Shown: piece by piece, positions 1 through 8,363 of the stretch
Layout: every line of letters starts with the position of its first letter
Position numbering within the stretch: position 1 is the first letter of the stretch
Assembly (NCBI GenBank): GCA_963782255.1
Contig: CAWAIS010000001.1
Location: 2,046,001-2,110,000 of the forward strand
Reading direction: 5' to 3'
Source of the DNA: Roseiarcus sp963782255
GTDB lineage: Bacteria > Pseudomonadota > Alphaproteobacteria > Rhizobiales > Beijerinckiaceae
Length of the DNA: 64,000 nucleotides
The notes under the pieces: model-generated
Databases searched by the model: none
What the model saw: the letters and a program-made list of their open reading frames with translations, nothing else
What the model was told of the DNA's origin: nothing
Made by a program: the position numbers and the translations under genes

Positions 1-312
1 GCGGCGCTGGGGTACGAGCCAGTCGGCTTCGAACGCTCGAACGACGCGATCGCCGCCGTTCGCGCCGAACCGGCGCGCTTCGACGCGATCTTGATCAGCC
101 AGGCTTCTGTGCAGGCCGCACTCGATCTCGCGCGCGTGTTGCATGCGCTCACTCCGCGAAAGCCGATCCTCCTCGCCACGAGATCGGCCGTCGACGTCGG
201 TCCCGACGCGCTCGTGCGCGCGGGAATCGCGGATCTCGTGCGGCGCCCGTTCGCAAGCACTGAGCTTGCCGCCGCATTGTCTCGCTCCCTCCGATCGGCG
301 GCCACGCTGTAG
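1..312 (+). CDS. Hybrid histidine kinase, C-terminal receiver domain (partial)
   Basis: The frame is open from base 1 to the TAG at 310-312, so the gene starts outside the window. The 103 visible residues begin AALGYEPVGF and read as the last part of a response-regulator receiver domain, with hydrophobic strands DAILIS and PILLAT and a final amphipathic helix. The arrangement resembles the receiver that ends VirA-like hybrid sensor kinases. The phospho-acceptor aspartate expected after the FDAILI strand is replaced by serine (ILIS), and the usual KP pair reads RRP, so this receiver looks degenerate and may not accept phosphate. Function of the whole protein cannot be judged from this fragment. 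Confidence 0.7.
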   Translation, partial: AALGYEPVGFERSNDAIAAVRAEPARFDAILISQASVQAALDLARVLHALTPRKPILLATRSAVDVGPDALVRAGIADLVRRPFASTELAAALSRSLRSAATL

Positions 313-444
313 GCGTGACGTTACGGATGTAACGCAATAGCGGATTGATGAAATTCTCCCGTAGCGGCGCTCGCTCACCATGCCGACCGTTCGATCGGCC
401 GGAGATTGTCCCGGCCGGCATCGCGTCCATCGGGAGACAAGCGC

Positions 445-1881
445 ATGTCAAATCCGATTCTGAAGCAGGCAGTCGTCATCGGCGCCGGAATGGGAGGCCT
501 CGCAGCGGCGAAAGCCGTCGCGCCCCATTTCGAAAGGGTCATCGTGTTCGACCGCGACGCGCTGCCGGATGCGCCCGCGCCCCGCTCCGGGACGCCGCAG
601 GCGCGGCATACCCATGGGCTCCTCGCGGGCGGCTGTCGTGCGCTCGAAAGTCTGTTTCCCGGCATCGAACGCGATCTCGTCGAGGCCGGCGCCGTTCGGA
701 TGCGCGTTGGGCGGGACATGCGCTTGGAGGCGCCGGGTTTCGATCCTTTTCCGCAGCGCGACTTGGGCTTCGATCAATTCGGCCTGTCGCGCCCCGCGCT
801 GGAGCGCGTCTGCCGTCGCCGGGTCGAACAGGAGCCCAATATCGAGTTCAGACCGCGCTCGCGCGTGACGGAGGTGATCGCCTCGCCCGACAATCGCGGG
901 GTCGCGGGGGTGCGCTTCGAGGACACACGCGGAACGCCGGGAAGTCTCGCGGCGGACCTGGTCGTCGACGCGTCCGGACGAGCGTCGTTGACGCTCCCAT
1001 TCCTCGAAGCGATTGGCTGGCCGAAGCCGGCGGCGATCGAGATCGGCATCGATCAGGCCTATGCGACCGCCGTCTTCGAGAAGCCCGAGGACGCTCCGAC
1101 GGACTGGCTCGCCGTGCTGCACGTGCCGACGCCGCCGGGCAGCAGCCGCCTCGGGATCGTCCTGCCGATGGAGGGACGACGATGGAGCGTTTCGCTTTGC
1201 GTAAACCACGGCGAGACGCCGCCCGGCGAGATCGACGGGTTCATGGCCTTCGCCAAGTCGTTCCGCATGCCGACGATCTACAACGCGATCCGCAACGCGA
1301 AGCGCGTCGGTGACATCGCGCGGTTCGGGATGCGGTGCAGCGTGCTGCGAGCTTTCGACAGGCTCGACCGCTTCCCCCGCGGATTGGTCCCGCTCGGAGA
1401 CTCGGTCTGCCGTTTCCCCCCGGTCGGCGGCCAGGGGATGAGCGTGGCGGCGCAGGAGGCACACGTTCTCGCGAGCCTCCTTAAGTCGCGGCGCGGGCGC
1501 GATGATCCGCTCAACGGCCTCGCAAAGGCGTTCTTCATGGAAATCCAGCCGCTTCTCGAAACCCCATGGGCCGTGGCCATGAACGACCTCGTCTATCCGC
1601 AGACGCGCGGCGAGCGCCCGCCGGACTTCGAGGCGAAGCTTCAGTACGCGCGCGCGCTCATGCGCCTCGCGGCCGCGGACTACGAGACGTACAAGATAGT
1701 CTTCGAGGTGCGGTCGCTGCTCAAGCCGCAGAGCGCGCTGCGAGAGCCCGAGCTTGCGAGCCGAGTCATGTCGATGATGGCGGCGGCCGAGGCGGCCAGC
1801 CCTGCTTTCCGCCGCGGCGAACCCAGAGCTCGCGGATTCGACCTTGAGCGAACAAGCCATGAAGCCCGGCGGGCACAGTGA
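445..1881 (+). CDS. FAD-dependent monooxygenase/epoxidase-like flavoprotein
   Basis: The 478-residue product has a dinucleotide-binding motif VVIGAGMGGLAA near residues 9-20 and a second FAD motif, PLGDSVCRFPPVGGQGM, near residue 314. This is the fold of class A flavoprotein hydroxylases and epoxidases related to polyketide epoxidases. Substrate is unknown. I chose ATG 445 because GGGAGA lies 8 bases upstream; an in-frame ATG at 406 has no such site. The next gene, a frameshifted cupin, starts 20 bases downstream and may once have been co-transcribed. The family is clear and the reaction is not. Confidence 0.8.
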   Translation: MSNPILKQAVVIGAGMGGLAAAKAVAPHFERVIVFDRDALPDAPAPRSGTPQARHTHGLLAGGCRALESLFPGIERDLVEAGAVRMRVGRDMRLEAPGFDPFPQRDLGFDQFGLSRPALERVCRRRVEQEPNIEFRPRSRVTEVIASPDNRGVAGVRFEDTRGTPGSLAADLVVDASGRASLTLPFLEAIGWPKPAAIEIGIDQAYATAVFEKPEDAPTDWLAVLHVPTPPGSSRLGIVLPMEGRRWSVSLCVNHGETPPGEIDGFMAFAKSFRMPTIYNAIRNAKRVGDIARFGMRCSVLRAFDRLDRFPRGLVPLGDSVCRFPPVGGQGMSVAAQEAHVLASLLKSRRGRDDPLNGLAKAFFMEIQPLLETPWAVAMNDLVYPQTRGERPPDFEAKLQYARALMRLAAADYETYKIVFEVRSLLKPQSALREPELASRVMSMMAAAEAASPAFRRGEPRARGFDLERTSHEARRAQ

Positions 1882-1901
1882 GGCGATATGGAGAGAAAGC
1901 G

Positions 1902-2390
1902 ATGGACGCTGAACTCGAGCCTACAGCCGGTCAGCGCGTCGATCTATTCGGGCCGTCCGTGGAATTTCTGACGCCGCCGGGTGTGACGGAGGAAGCCTAT
2001 TGCGTGCTGAGGGGAGTGATTCCACGGGGCGTCTCCGTGCCGCTCCATAGCCATGCTGACATCGAGGATTTTTTGTCATCGCGGGAGAGGTATTGGCTCT
2101 GAAGCAGGGGAGCATGGATACGAATCAACCGCGTGCAAGGCCGGCGACTACATCCGCGTGCCCAGTGGCGTGCGGCATGGATGGCGCAACGTATCCGGCG
2201 AACCCTTTGTCGCGCTGATCATCACCACTCCAACTCTTGGGAAATTCTTTTTCGAGGCGGGAAGGCCTGTCGAGCAGGCCTCTCATCCTCCCACATCGGA
2301 GGATTTTGCGAGGATGCGAACATCTCGGCGAAATACCGCTACTGGAACGCCGGTCCGGAAGAGAATGCCGCCGTCGGCATTCGGGCTTAG
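1902..2390 (+). pseudogene. Cupin-domain protein, three frameshifts
   Basis: ATG 1902 follows GGAGA by 7 bases and opens MDAELEPTAGQRVDLFG, leading into a cupin strand with HSHADIED. The frame then slips at a T run (about 2070), again at a G run (about 2108) and again near 2320. Joining the frames gives a complete small cupin (DFFVIAGEV, AGDYIRVPSGVRHGWRN, SAKYRYWNAGPEENAAVGI) that ends at 2390. Each shift corresponds to one missing base. Either the gene is decaying or the sequence has errors at homopolymers. The metal-binding histidines HSH and the later RHGW are still encoded. Its position directly behind the flavoprotein suggests a shared pathway. Confidence 0.75.
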
Positions 2391-2682
2391 CGGCTGCGCC
2401 CTTCAACGCATCGATATCGATTTCGCTCGAGATGCGGCGAAGCGCATCCGCTTTTTGTCGAAGCCGACCGAGTGGGTGTTGGAATGCCGGCTCAGAGCGG
2501 ACTCTCATCGATCGGCCGGGATTACGAACGAGACAGTTGCATCGGATTGTGGTCGATGGCGGACTGCGGCGGACGCCAAGTGCGGTTGTTCGTCGGCGAC
2601 AACAGGGGAAGTTCCGCCTTCTTTCGGCTCAGCTTCCTTCGGGCCAAGCCTGCCGCAGGCGCCGCCTCGTTGGTCTTGCCGG
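2391..2682. other. Gap without a recognisable gene
   Basis: I see no credible coding frame here. A short minus-strand stretch (KADALRRISSEIDIDALKG, about 2400-2480) has protein-like composition but no start, no ribosome site and no family I recognise. Confidence 0.4.
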
Positions 2683-2925
2683 TTACAAAATACCGCGACG
2701 CTTGCGCTCGAGATCGTCCCAGGCCGTCAACGGCTGGAATTCCGGCACGAAGCCCAACCCCTTCGTCGCGTCGGACGGCACGACTGTCTGGGACGTGACG
2801 ACGTCGACGAGCGCCGGCGCGTTGGCGAGCGCGCGTTCGATGGCCCCCGGCAGGTCTTCGGGCTTCTCCACGCGTTCGCCATGCGCGCCGAGGGCGCGGG
2901 CCATCAGGATGGTCGCCGCAACGCG
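2683..2925 (-). pseudogene. C-terminal remnant of a thiamine-pyrophosphate enzyme
   Basis: The minus strand encodes ARALGAHGERVEKPEDLPGA followed by ALVDVVTSQTVVPS and a stop at 2683. This is the C-terminal end of acetolactate-synthase-like TPP enzymes, where the last strand-helix unit of the TPP-binding domain carries GERVE and a DV strand. About 500 residues are missing upstream, and the homology stops near 2925, just before the HxlR remnant on the other strand. The fragment cannot be functional. It marks a recombination or deletion junction. Confidence 0.65.
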
Positions 2926-2937
2926 CTGCGCACGCGG

Positions 2938-3375
2938 ATCCGACGCGAAGCGTTTCGGGGCGTGAACCGGTTTGACGACTTCGTCGCGCTCACGGGCGCC
3001 GCCAAGACGGTCGCGTCGGACCGGCTACGGCGGCTCGTTGGCGCCGGAATCCTCGAGCGGCGGCGTTACTCGGAGCGGCCGCCGCGCGACGAATACGCGC
3101 TGATCGACCGCGGGCGCGACCTGTTCCCGTTGTACATGGAGCTCATGGCCTGGGGGGACCGTCACCTCGCGAGCGACGCCGGCTTGCCGGTGTTGCTTCG
3201 CCATAAGCGTTGCGGAGCGATCACACCGCCTGGCGTCGCCTGTGCATCTTGCGGAGAGCGCCTGAAGCCCGAGGACGTGCGTTACGAGCAGGGACCGGGC
3301 GCGATCGGCCCTGAGGCCGAGCGCATCATGGAAAGGATTGCGCTGGCGCGACGGCGCGCCGCCTGCTTGGGATGA
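2938..3375 (+). pseudogene. HxlR-type transcriptional regulator lacking its N-terminus
   Basis: The frame reads REAFRGVNRFDDF, then SDRLRRLVGAGILERR and EYALIDRGRDLFP, and ends with a Cys-containing tail (KRCGAITPPGVACASCG). These are the recognition helix and wing of an HxlR-family winged helix plus the C-terminal extension seen in long members. The first 25-30 residues, including the DRW segment and the start codon, are absent. The open frame runs back into the cupin debris without a ribosome site. The junction with the TPP fragment lies at about 2925-2938. Confidence 0.65.
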
Positions 3376-3463
3376 TCGGGTCGCCGAGGCGCGAAACCAG
3401 CGCTGTCACTCTACGATGCCGGGTATGCTTACAGCGTAACGGGGCATTCTGCCAGCACTTGGA

Positions 3464-5947
3464 TCAACGCCTGTTTCCCGCAGACTCAATGCGGCCTCCC
3501 TGGCCGCGATGCGCGATGTCCGTTCGATGTCGACTCCAGCCGCTCAATCGGCCGCGACGAACTCCCGCTTCGGGCGGAGACTTGCAGTTCCCCGCAGCTC
3601 TTGGACGGCAGGTCTCCAGACTGAAGGCGGCACAATTTCTACGGGGGGTCGCGCCTATAGCAGGCCTGAAAACCCGTCCGGGTCGGTGTGCGGTGGGCGC
3701 CATGACGGTCTCGCTCCTCACAGGAAACTTGCGAACTCTTATTCCTGTCGCGTGCCACAACGCGTTTGCAATTGCGCCCACCGTCCCGGTAATGCTGATC
3801 TCGCCAACGCCCTTGATGCCGAGCCCGTTCACGAAGGCGTCGTCCTCATGGACCAGCAGCGCTTCGAGCGACGGAACGTCGGCATTAACCGGCACGTGGT
3901 ATTCGCCGAGATCTGCATTCATGATGCGGCCGCTGCGCCGGTCGATGCTCGCCTCTTCGTGCAGCGCGAAGGAAGCGCCCCAGATCATGCCGCCATAGAG
4001 CTGGCTAAGCACGAGCCGCGGGTTGATGATCCGCCCTGCCGCGAAGGCGCCAATGAGGCGTGTGGCGCGGACCTGGCCGAGATCGGGGTCGACCTTGACC
4101 TCCGCGAAGACCGCTCCGTGCGCCTGCAGCGCATGGTCGCCGACGGCCGCCGGATCGCGCGCGCCCTTGCCCCATCCGTCGATCTCCGCCAGGTGAGCGC
4201 GGGCGAGGATGTCGGCATAGCTCTCGCTGCGGCTCTCGTCGTCTTTGCGGTGGAGCCTTCCGGCGCGCACGACGACCCCGACATTCCCCGCGCCGAAGAG
4301 CGGTGAGTCGCGGTCAGCCGTGGCGAGCTCGGCGAGCCGCGCGACGGCGTTCCTGCCGGCCGCGTCGATGGCCGAGCCGGCGGTCGCCGTATGACCGGAG
4401 CCGCCGGCGACGCCGCCGTCGGGCAAGTGAGAGCCGCCGAAGCGCAACGTGACCTGATCGATGTCGAGCCCGAGGCTGTCGGCCGCGATCTGCGCGAGCG
4501 CGGTCAAGGCGCCCTGCCCCATGTCGATCGCGCTCGTCTCGACGGTGGCTGTGCCATCGCCGCGGAGCGCCGCCCGCGCCTCCGCGGCGAACATCGGGCA
4601 GTGGAACACGGCGGTTCCCATGCCCCAGCCGACGAGGAAGCCGTCTTCGTCGCGCATCTGCCGGGGGGCGCGCGGGCGGCCCGACCAGCCGAATGTCGTC
4701 GCGCCCTTGGCGTAGCATTCGCGCAGCGCCTTCGACGAATAGGGCTTGCCGGTGATCGGTTCGACCTCCGCATAATTCGCGAGTCTGAAGTCGAGCGGGT
4801 CCATGCCGCAAGCCTCCGCCGCTTCGTCGATGGCGACCTCAAGCGCCGCCGATCCGGAGGCGAGGCCCGGCGCGCGCATGGGGCCGGGCGTGCCGATGTC
4901 GTTGCGCACGGCTTCGTGGGTAATGGCGATGGCCGGGCTCGCGTAAAGCATGCGCGAGACGCCGGCGGACGGTTCGATGAAATCGTCGAAGCTGCTGGTC
5001 GCCGCGATCGCGTGATGAGAAATCGCGGTGAGCCGGCCGTCGGTCTCCATGCCGAGCCTCAATCGCTGCCGCGTCTGGCCGCGATGGCCTACCGGCCCGA
5101 ACATCTGCGCGCGCGTCAGCGCCAGCTTCACCGGCCGGCCCGTCATGCGCGCCGCAAGCGCGCACAGGATATGCGGCCCTGCGAGGATCGCTTTCGATCC
5201 GAAGCCGCCGCCAATGAATGGCGTGCGAATGAGCACGTTTTCAGGCGGGACGCCGAAGAAGCCGGCGTAGGCTGCGCGGGCCATGTACGGCGCCTGGTTC
5301 GGTGTGTCGAGCGTCAGGCGGTCGCCGTTCCATGATGCAACGATGGCGTGCGGCTCCATCGCGTTGTGGTATTGCGACGGCGTTTCGTAGGTCGCCTCGA
5401 TGCGCAACGGCGCCGCGGACAGTCCCGCCTCGACGTCGCCATGCGCGACGCTCGGGGGCGAGCCGACCCCCACGGTTTCAGGGACGAAACGCTCGACGTC
5501 GAGTCCGAGGCGCACCGGCTCGACCTCGTAACGGGGCTTCAAGAGCGCGGCGCCTTCCGTCGCCGCCTCCAGCGTCTCCGCGACGACGAGCGCGATCGGC
5601 TGGTTGGCGTAGCGCACGCGGTCGTTCTGCAGCGCCTCCAAACGGAGCGCGAACAGGCCTTGCTTGGCTTCCGGGTCGCCCGCCAGCGGCGGCCGGTTGG
5701 CGGGGGTGATCACCTCCACGACATGCGGATGCGCCTTGGCCGCTTCCACGTCGAGATGCGCGACTCGGCCGCGCGCGATCGCGCTGACGGCGCACACCGC
5801 ATACAGCATGCCTTCGGGATGGTTGTCCGCCGCGTAGGTCGCCCGCCCGGTCACCTTGAGGTAACCGTCGCGGCGGGTGAGCGGCTGGCCTGCGTTCGAG
5901 CCGTAGCGCAGGTTCGGCGAGGCTTGGGCGCCATGGGTCTCAGGCAT
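3464..5947 (-). CDS. paoC: Aldehyde oxidoreductase, molybdenum-binding subunit PaoC
   Basis: The 827-residue product is the molybdopterin subunit of a xanthine-dehydrogenase-family enzyme that oxidises aldehydes to acids. Visible signatures are FIGGGFGSK near residue 237, the repeated Gly-rich cofactor loops (GVAGGSGHTATAGSA) and GVGEI near the C-terminus, whose Glu is the catalytic base. Start ATG 5947 overlaps the end of paoB by 8 bases, which suggests translational coupling. After the usual end (about RKFPVR, base 3715) the frame continues for some 75 residues with no family resemblance, probably because the native stop was lost. Longer upstream starts would run through paoB and are rejected. 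Confidence 0.88.
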   Translation of the reverse strand: MPETHGAQASPNLRYGSNAGQPLTRRDGYLKVTGRATYAADNHPEGMLYAVCAVSAIARGRVAHLDVEAAKAHPHVVEVITPANRPPLAGDPEAKQGLFALRLEALQNDRVRYANQPIALVVAETLEAATEGAALLKPRYEVEPVRLGLDVERFVPETVGVGSPPSVAHGDVEAGLSAAPLRIEATYETPSQYHNAMEPHAIVASWNGDRLTLDTPNQAPYMARAAYAGFFGVPPENVLIRTPFIGGGFGSKAILAGPHILCALAARMTGRPVKLALTRAQMFGPVGHRGQTRQRLRLGMETDGRLTAISHHAIAATSSFDDFIEPSAGVSRMLYASPAIAITHEAVRNDIGTPGPMRAPGLASGSAALEVAIDEAAEACGMDPLDFRLANYAEVEPITGKPYSSKALRECYAKGATTFGWSGRPRAPRQMRDEDGFLVGWGMGTAVFHCPMFAAEARAALRGDGTATVETSAIDMGQGALTALAQIAADSLGLDIDQVTLRFGGSHLPDGGVAGGSGHTATAGSAIDAAGRNAVARLAELATADRDSPLFGAGNVGVVVRAGRLHRKDDESRSESYADILARAHLAEIDGWGKGARDPAAVGDHALQAHGAVFAEVKVDPDLGQVRATRLIGAFAAGRIINPRLVLSQLYGGMIWGASFALHEEASIDRRSGRIMNADLGEYHVPVNADVPSLEALLVHEDDAFVNGLGIKGVGEISITGTVGAIANALWHATGIRVRKFPVRSETVMAPTAHRPGRVFRPAIGATPRRNCAAFSLETCRPRAAGNCKSPPEAGVRRGRLSGWSRHRTDIAHRGQGGRIESAGNRR

Positions 5948-6998
5948 GGTGAAGGGCTCCGGGAACGGAGGAGAAGGGAGAGGCCGGAAGGGCGGGAAGG
6001 CGCTCGGGCGTTCCCGCCGCCGCGAGCGCGAGCGCGCGCACGACGATCCGTTTCGCGAGCTCGATCTTGAATGCGTTATCGCCGGAGGGTTTTGCGTCGG
6101 CGAGCGCGGCTTCGGCGGCTTTGCGGAACGCCGCCTCGTCCGCGTTCGCGCCCGCGAGCGCCTCTTCGGCCGCTCGCGCGCGCCATGGCTTCGCCGCGAC
6201 GCCGCCAAGGGCAAGCCGAGCGCTGCGAATCGCGCCGCCGTTGAGGTCGAGCGCCGCGGCGGCGGACACGACCGCGAAGGCAAAGGACGTGCGCTCGCGA
6301 AGCTTGAGATAGCGCGCATGCGCCGCAAAGCGCGCCGCATCGCCGGGAAGACGAAGCGCAACGATCAGGTCCCCCGGCTCGAGCGCGCTTTCGCGCTCCG
6401 GCGTGTCGCCGGGCAGGCGGTGAAGGTCTTCGAGCGCAATCTCGCGCCGACCACCTGTGCCTTCGATCTCGACAACGGCGTCGAGCGCGACGAGCGGCAC
6501 ACAGAAGTCCGACGGATGCGTGGCGATGCAGTGCTTGCTCCAGCCGATGACCGCGTGCAGGCGGTTCTCGCCTTGCAGCGCGTCGCAGCCTGCGCCCGGT
6601 TCACGCCGGTTGCACGCGCTCGCGACGTCATAGAAGTAGCTGCAGCGCGTCCGCTGCATCAGGTTGCCGCCGACGGTCGCGGCGTTGCGGAGCTGGGCCG
6701 ATGCGCCGGAGAGCAGCGCTTCGGCAACGGCCGGATAGGCGCGGGCGAAATCCGCGTCATGCGCGAGGTCGGCGTTTGACGCCAGCGCGCCGATGCGCAT
6801 GCCGCCATCGGCCAGGCGCTCCAGGCGGTCGAGACCCGGCAAGCGCGTGACGTCTACGAGACGGTCGGGCCGCATGGCGCCGCCCTTCATCAGGTCTAGC
6901 AAATTGGCGCCCCCGGCGAGATAGGCGGAGCCCGGCTCTGCCGCTGCGGCGACCGCCTCCGGAACCGTGGCGGGCCTCACATAGTCGAAGATCTTCAT
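5940..6998 (-). CDS. paoB: Aldehyde oxidoreductase, FAD/[4Fe-4S] subunit PaoB
   Basis: The 352-residue product has the FAD-binding pattern of the CO-dehydrogenase flavoprotein fold (AGGANLLDLM, NAATVGGNL) and, between residues 115 and 145, four cysteines in RCSYFYDVASACNRREPGAGC together with HCIATHPSD. This extra [4Fe-4S] insertion separates the PaoABC type from ordinary xanthine and CO dehydrogenases. Electrons pass from the molybdenum centre in PaoC through PaoA to the FAD here. ATG 6998 overlaps the end of paoA by 4 bases, and the gene overlaps paoC downstream, so the three form one operon. Confidence 0.9.
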   Translation of the reverse strand: MKIFDYVRPATVPEAVAAAAEPGSAYLAGGANLLDLMKGGAMRPDRLVDVTRLPGLDRLERLADGGMRIGALASNADLAHDADFARAYPAVAEALLSGASAQLRNAATVGGNLMQRTRCSYFYDVASACNRREPGAGCDALQGENRLHAVIGWSKHCIATHPSDFCVPLVALDAVVEIEGTGGRREIALEDLHRLPGDTPERESALEPGDLIVALRLPGDAARFAAHARYLKLRERTSFAFAVVSAAAALDLNGGAIRSARLALGGVAAKPWRARAAEEALAGANADEAAFRKAAEAALADAKPSGDNAFKIELAKRIVVRALALAAAGTPERLPALPASPFSSVPGALHHA

Positions 6999-7492
6999 GC
7001 CGCATTCCTCCGGTCCCGTTCCGCAAGAAGTTTCTGCGCCTCGAGCACCGCCTCCGTGATGCCGCGATAGGCCCCGCAACGGCAGATGTTGCCGCTCATC
7101 CCCTCGCGCACACGCTCGGGGTCGTCGCCCGCCTGGCCCTCGTCGATCAGTCCGACCGCGCTCATGATCTGGCCCGGCGTGCAGAAGCCGCACTGGAATC
7201 CGTCATGCGCGATGAAGGCGGCCTGCACCGGATGAAGCTCGTCGCCTTGGGCGAGCCCCTCGATGGTGACGACCTCCGCACCGTCGAGGCTCAGCGCGAG
7301 AGCCAGACACGAATTGACCCGCTTTCCGTTCACGAGCACGGTGCAAGCGCCGCATTGCCCACGGTCGCAGCCCTTCTTGGTTCCGGTCAGGTCGAGGCGC
7401 TCGCGCAGGAGATCGAGGAGCGTTACGCGCGGGTCGTCCAGCACAACGTCCCGATGCTCGCCGTTGACGGTAAGGCTCAGAGAGAAGGTCAT
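6995..7492 (-). CDS. paoA: Aldehyde oxidoreductase, 2x[2Fe-2S] subunit PaoA
   Basis: The 165-residue product carries both iron-sulfur motifs of the family: the plant-ferredoxin type GCDRGQCGACTVLVNG near residues 41-56 and the C-terminal pair CGFC and CRCGAY. It starts MTFSLSLTVNGEH with no twin-arginine leader, whereas Escherichia coli PaoA carries one and acts in the periplasm. The enzyme here is therefore probably cytoplasmic. It is the first gene of the paoABC operon, with 185 bases to the divergent TetR gene, which probably controls it. Confidence 0.92.
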   Translation of the reverse strand: MTFSLSLTVNGEHRDVVLDDPRVTLLDLLRERLDLTGTKKGCDRGQCGACTVLVNGKRVNSCLALALSLDGAEVVTIEGLAQGDELHPVQAAFIAHDGFQCGFCTPGQIMSAVGLIDEGQAGDDPERVREGMSGNICRCGAYRGITEAVLEAQKLLAERDRRNAA

Positions 7493-7636
7493 GAAGACTC
7501 CCGTTCAGTCTGGTGTAGATATCGAGGCCGCGGGCCGGCTATGAGAAGACCGTTGGGGGCGCGACGGCGGGTTCGCGATAAGGCTGGATCGTCTGCCCTC
7601 GTGCGAGGGCGTTCATGGTCCGATGGAGACATTATA

Positions 7637-7651
7637 CGGAGGGATCCTCCG
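7637..7651. promoter_or_regulatory. Palindromic operator between paoA and tetR
   Basis: CGGAGG and CCTCCG flank three bases, giving a 15-base dyad. It follows TTATAC (7632-7637), which resembles a -10 box, and lies 26 bases before the chosen tetR start. A TetR dimer bound here would block its own gene and could also affect the paoABC promoter. The dyad is seen directly and its function is inferred. Confidence 0.6.
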
Positions 7652-7676
7652 TTTTGCAAGAGGCGTGTCAGGCGTT

Positions 7677-8258
7677 ATGTCAGGGCGTGCAACAAAGTCG
7701 GTGCGCAAGCCTCGCGCCGACGCGGTCCGCAATCGCGAACGACTGCTCGAGGCGGCGGCCGACATCTTCAGCGCCGGCGGCCGCGACGCCAGCCTCGAAG
7801 CCGTGGCCAAGCGCGCAGGCGTCGGCATAGGAACGCTCTATCGTCACTTTCCGACGCGCGAAGCCGTGTTCGAGGCGGTCTATCGGCGCGAAGTGGATCA
7901 GCTCGGCGAACTCGCGGAGCGGCTCGCCAACGAAGGCGAGCCTGTCGACGCGTTGCGGCGCTGGCTGCACGCCAATGTGCGGCTCATTGCGACGAAGAAG
8001 GGCATGGTGGCGGCCCTGGCCCTCGCGGCGCATCGCCCGTCGGAGCTTCACGCCTATTCGGCGGACCGCCTGACGAAGGCCGTCCGTTCGCTGCTCGACC
8101 GCGCGGCCAAGGCCGGCGAGATACGCGCCGATATCACGCCTGAAGACCTTCTGCGCGCGCTCGTGGGCATGTCCTACAACGTCTACGACACCCCCGATTG
8201 GCGAAAGACGGCGCTGCGCCTTGCCGACATCTTCGTAGACGGCCTCCGCAGGCGCTGA
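7677..8258 (+). CDS. TetR-family transcriptional regulator of the pao operon
   Basis: The 193-residue product has a TetR N-terminal helix-turn-helix: RNRERLLEAAADIFS, then LEAVAKRAGVGIGTLYRHF, followed by an all-helical ligand domain ending IFVDGLRRR. ATG 7677 is preferred to the ATG at 7623 because the operator dyad and -10-like box lie between the two, which would place them inside a coding leader. The ribosome site (CAGGCG) is weak. Divergence from paoABC suggests aldehyde-responsive repression of that operon. Confidence 0.85.
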   Translation: MSGRATKSVRKPRADAVRNRERLLEAAADIFSAGGRDASLEAVAKRAGVGIGTLYRHFPTREAVFEAVYRREVDQLGELAERLANEGEPVDALRRWLHANVRLIATKKGMVAALALAAHRPSELHAYSADRLTKAVRSLLDRAAKAGEIRADITPEDLLRALVGMSYNVYDTPDWRKTALRLADIFVDGLRRR

Positions 8259-8363
8259 CGGGCGCTCCAACCGCCGAGAGTCCGAAACGGGCGAGAGTAC
8301 GCATTGCGGGAGCGATGCCTCGCGGGCGCGTCGGCAACGCACGCCGCGATGCTGCGCCGTCGT

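Noticed and set aside
448..1860. A 470-codon minus-strand frame opposite the flavoprotein
   Set aside because: The plus-strand frame has clear FAD motifs and a ribosome site; the minus-strand product is Arg-rich and motif-free.
2053..3375. One 440-codon protein spanning the cupin and HxlR remnants
   Set aside because: The frame joins parts of unrelated families through non-coding sequence and has no start signal.
3464..7492. CO dehydrogenase or xanthine dehydrogenase as the identity of the three-gene operon
   Set aside because: The four-cysteine insertion in the FAD subunit is specific to the PaoABC aldehyde oxidoreductase type.
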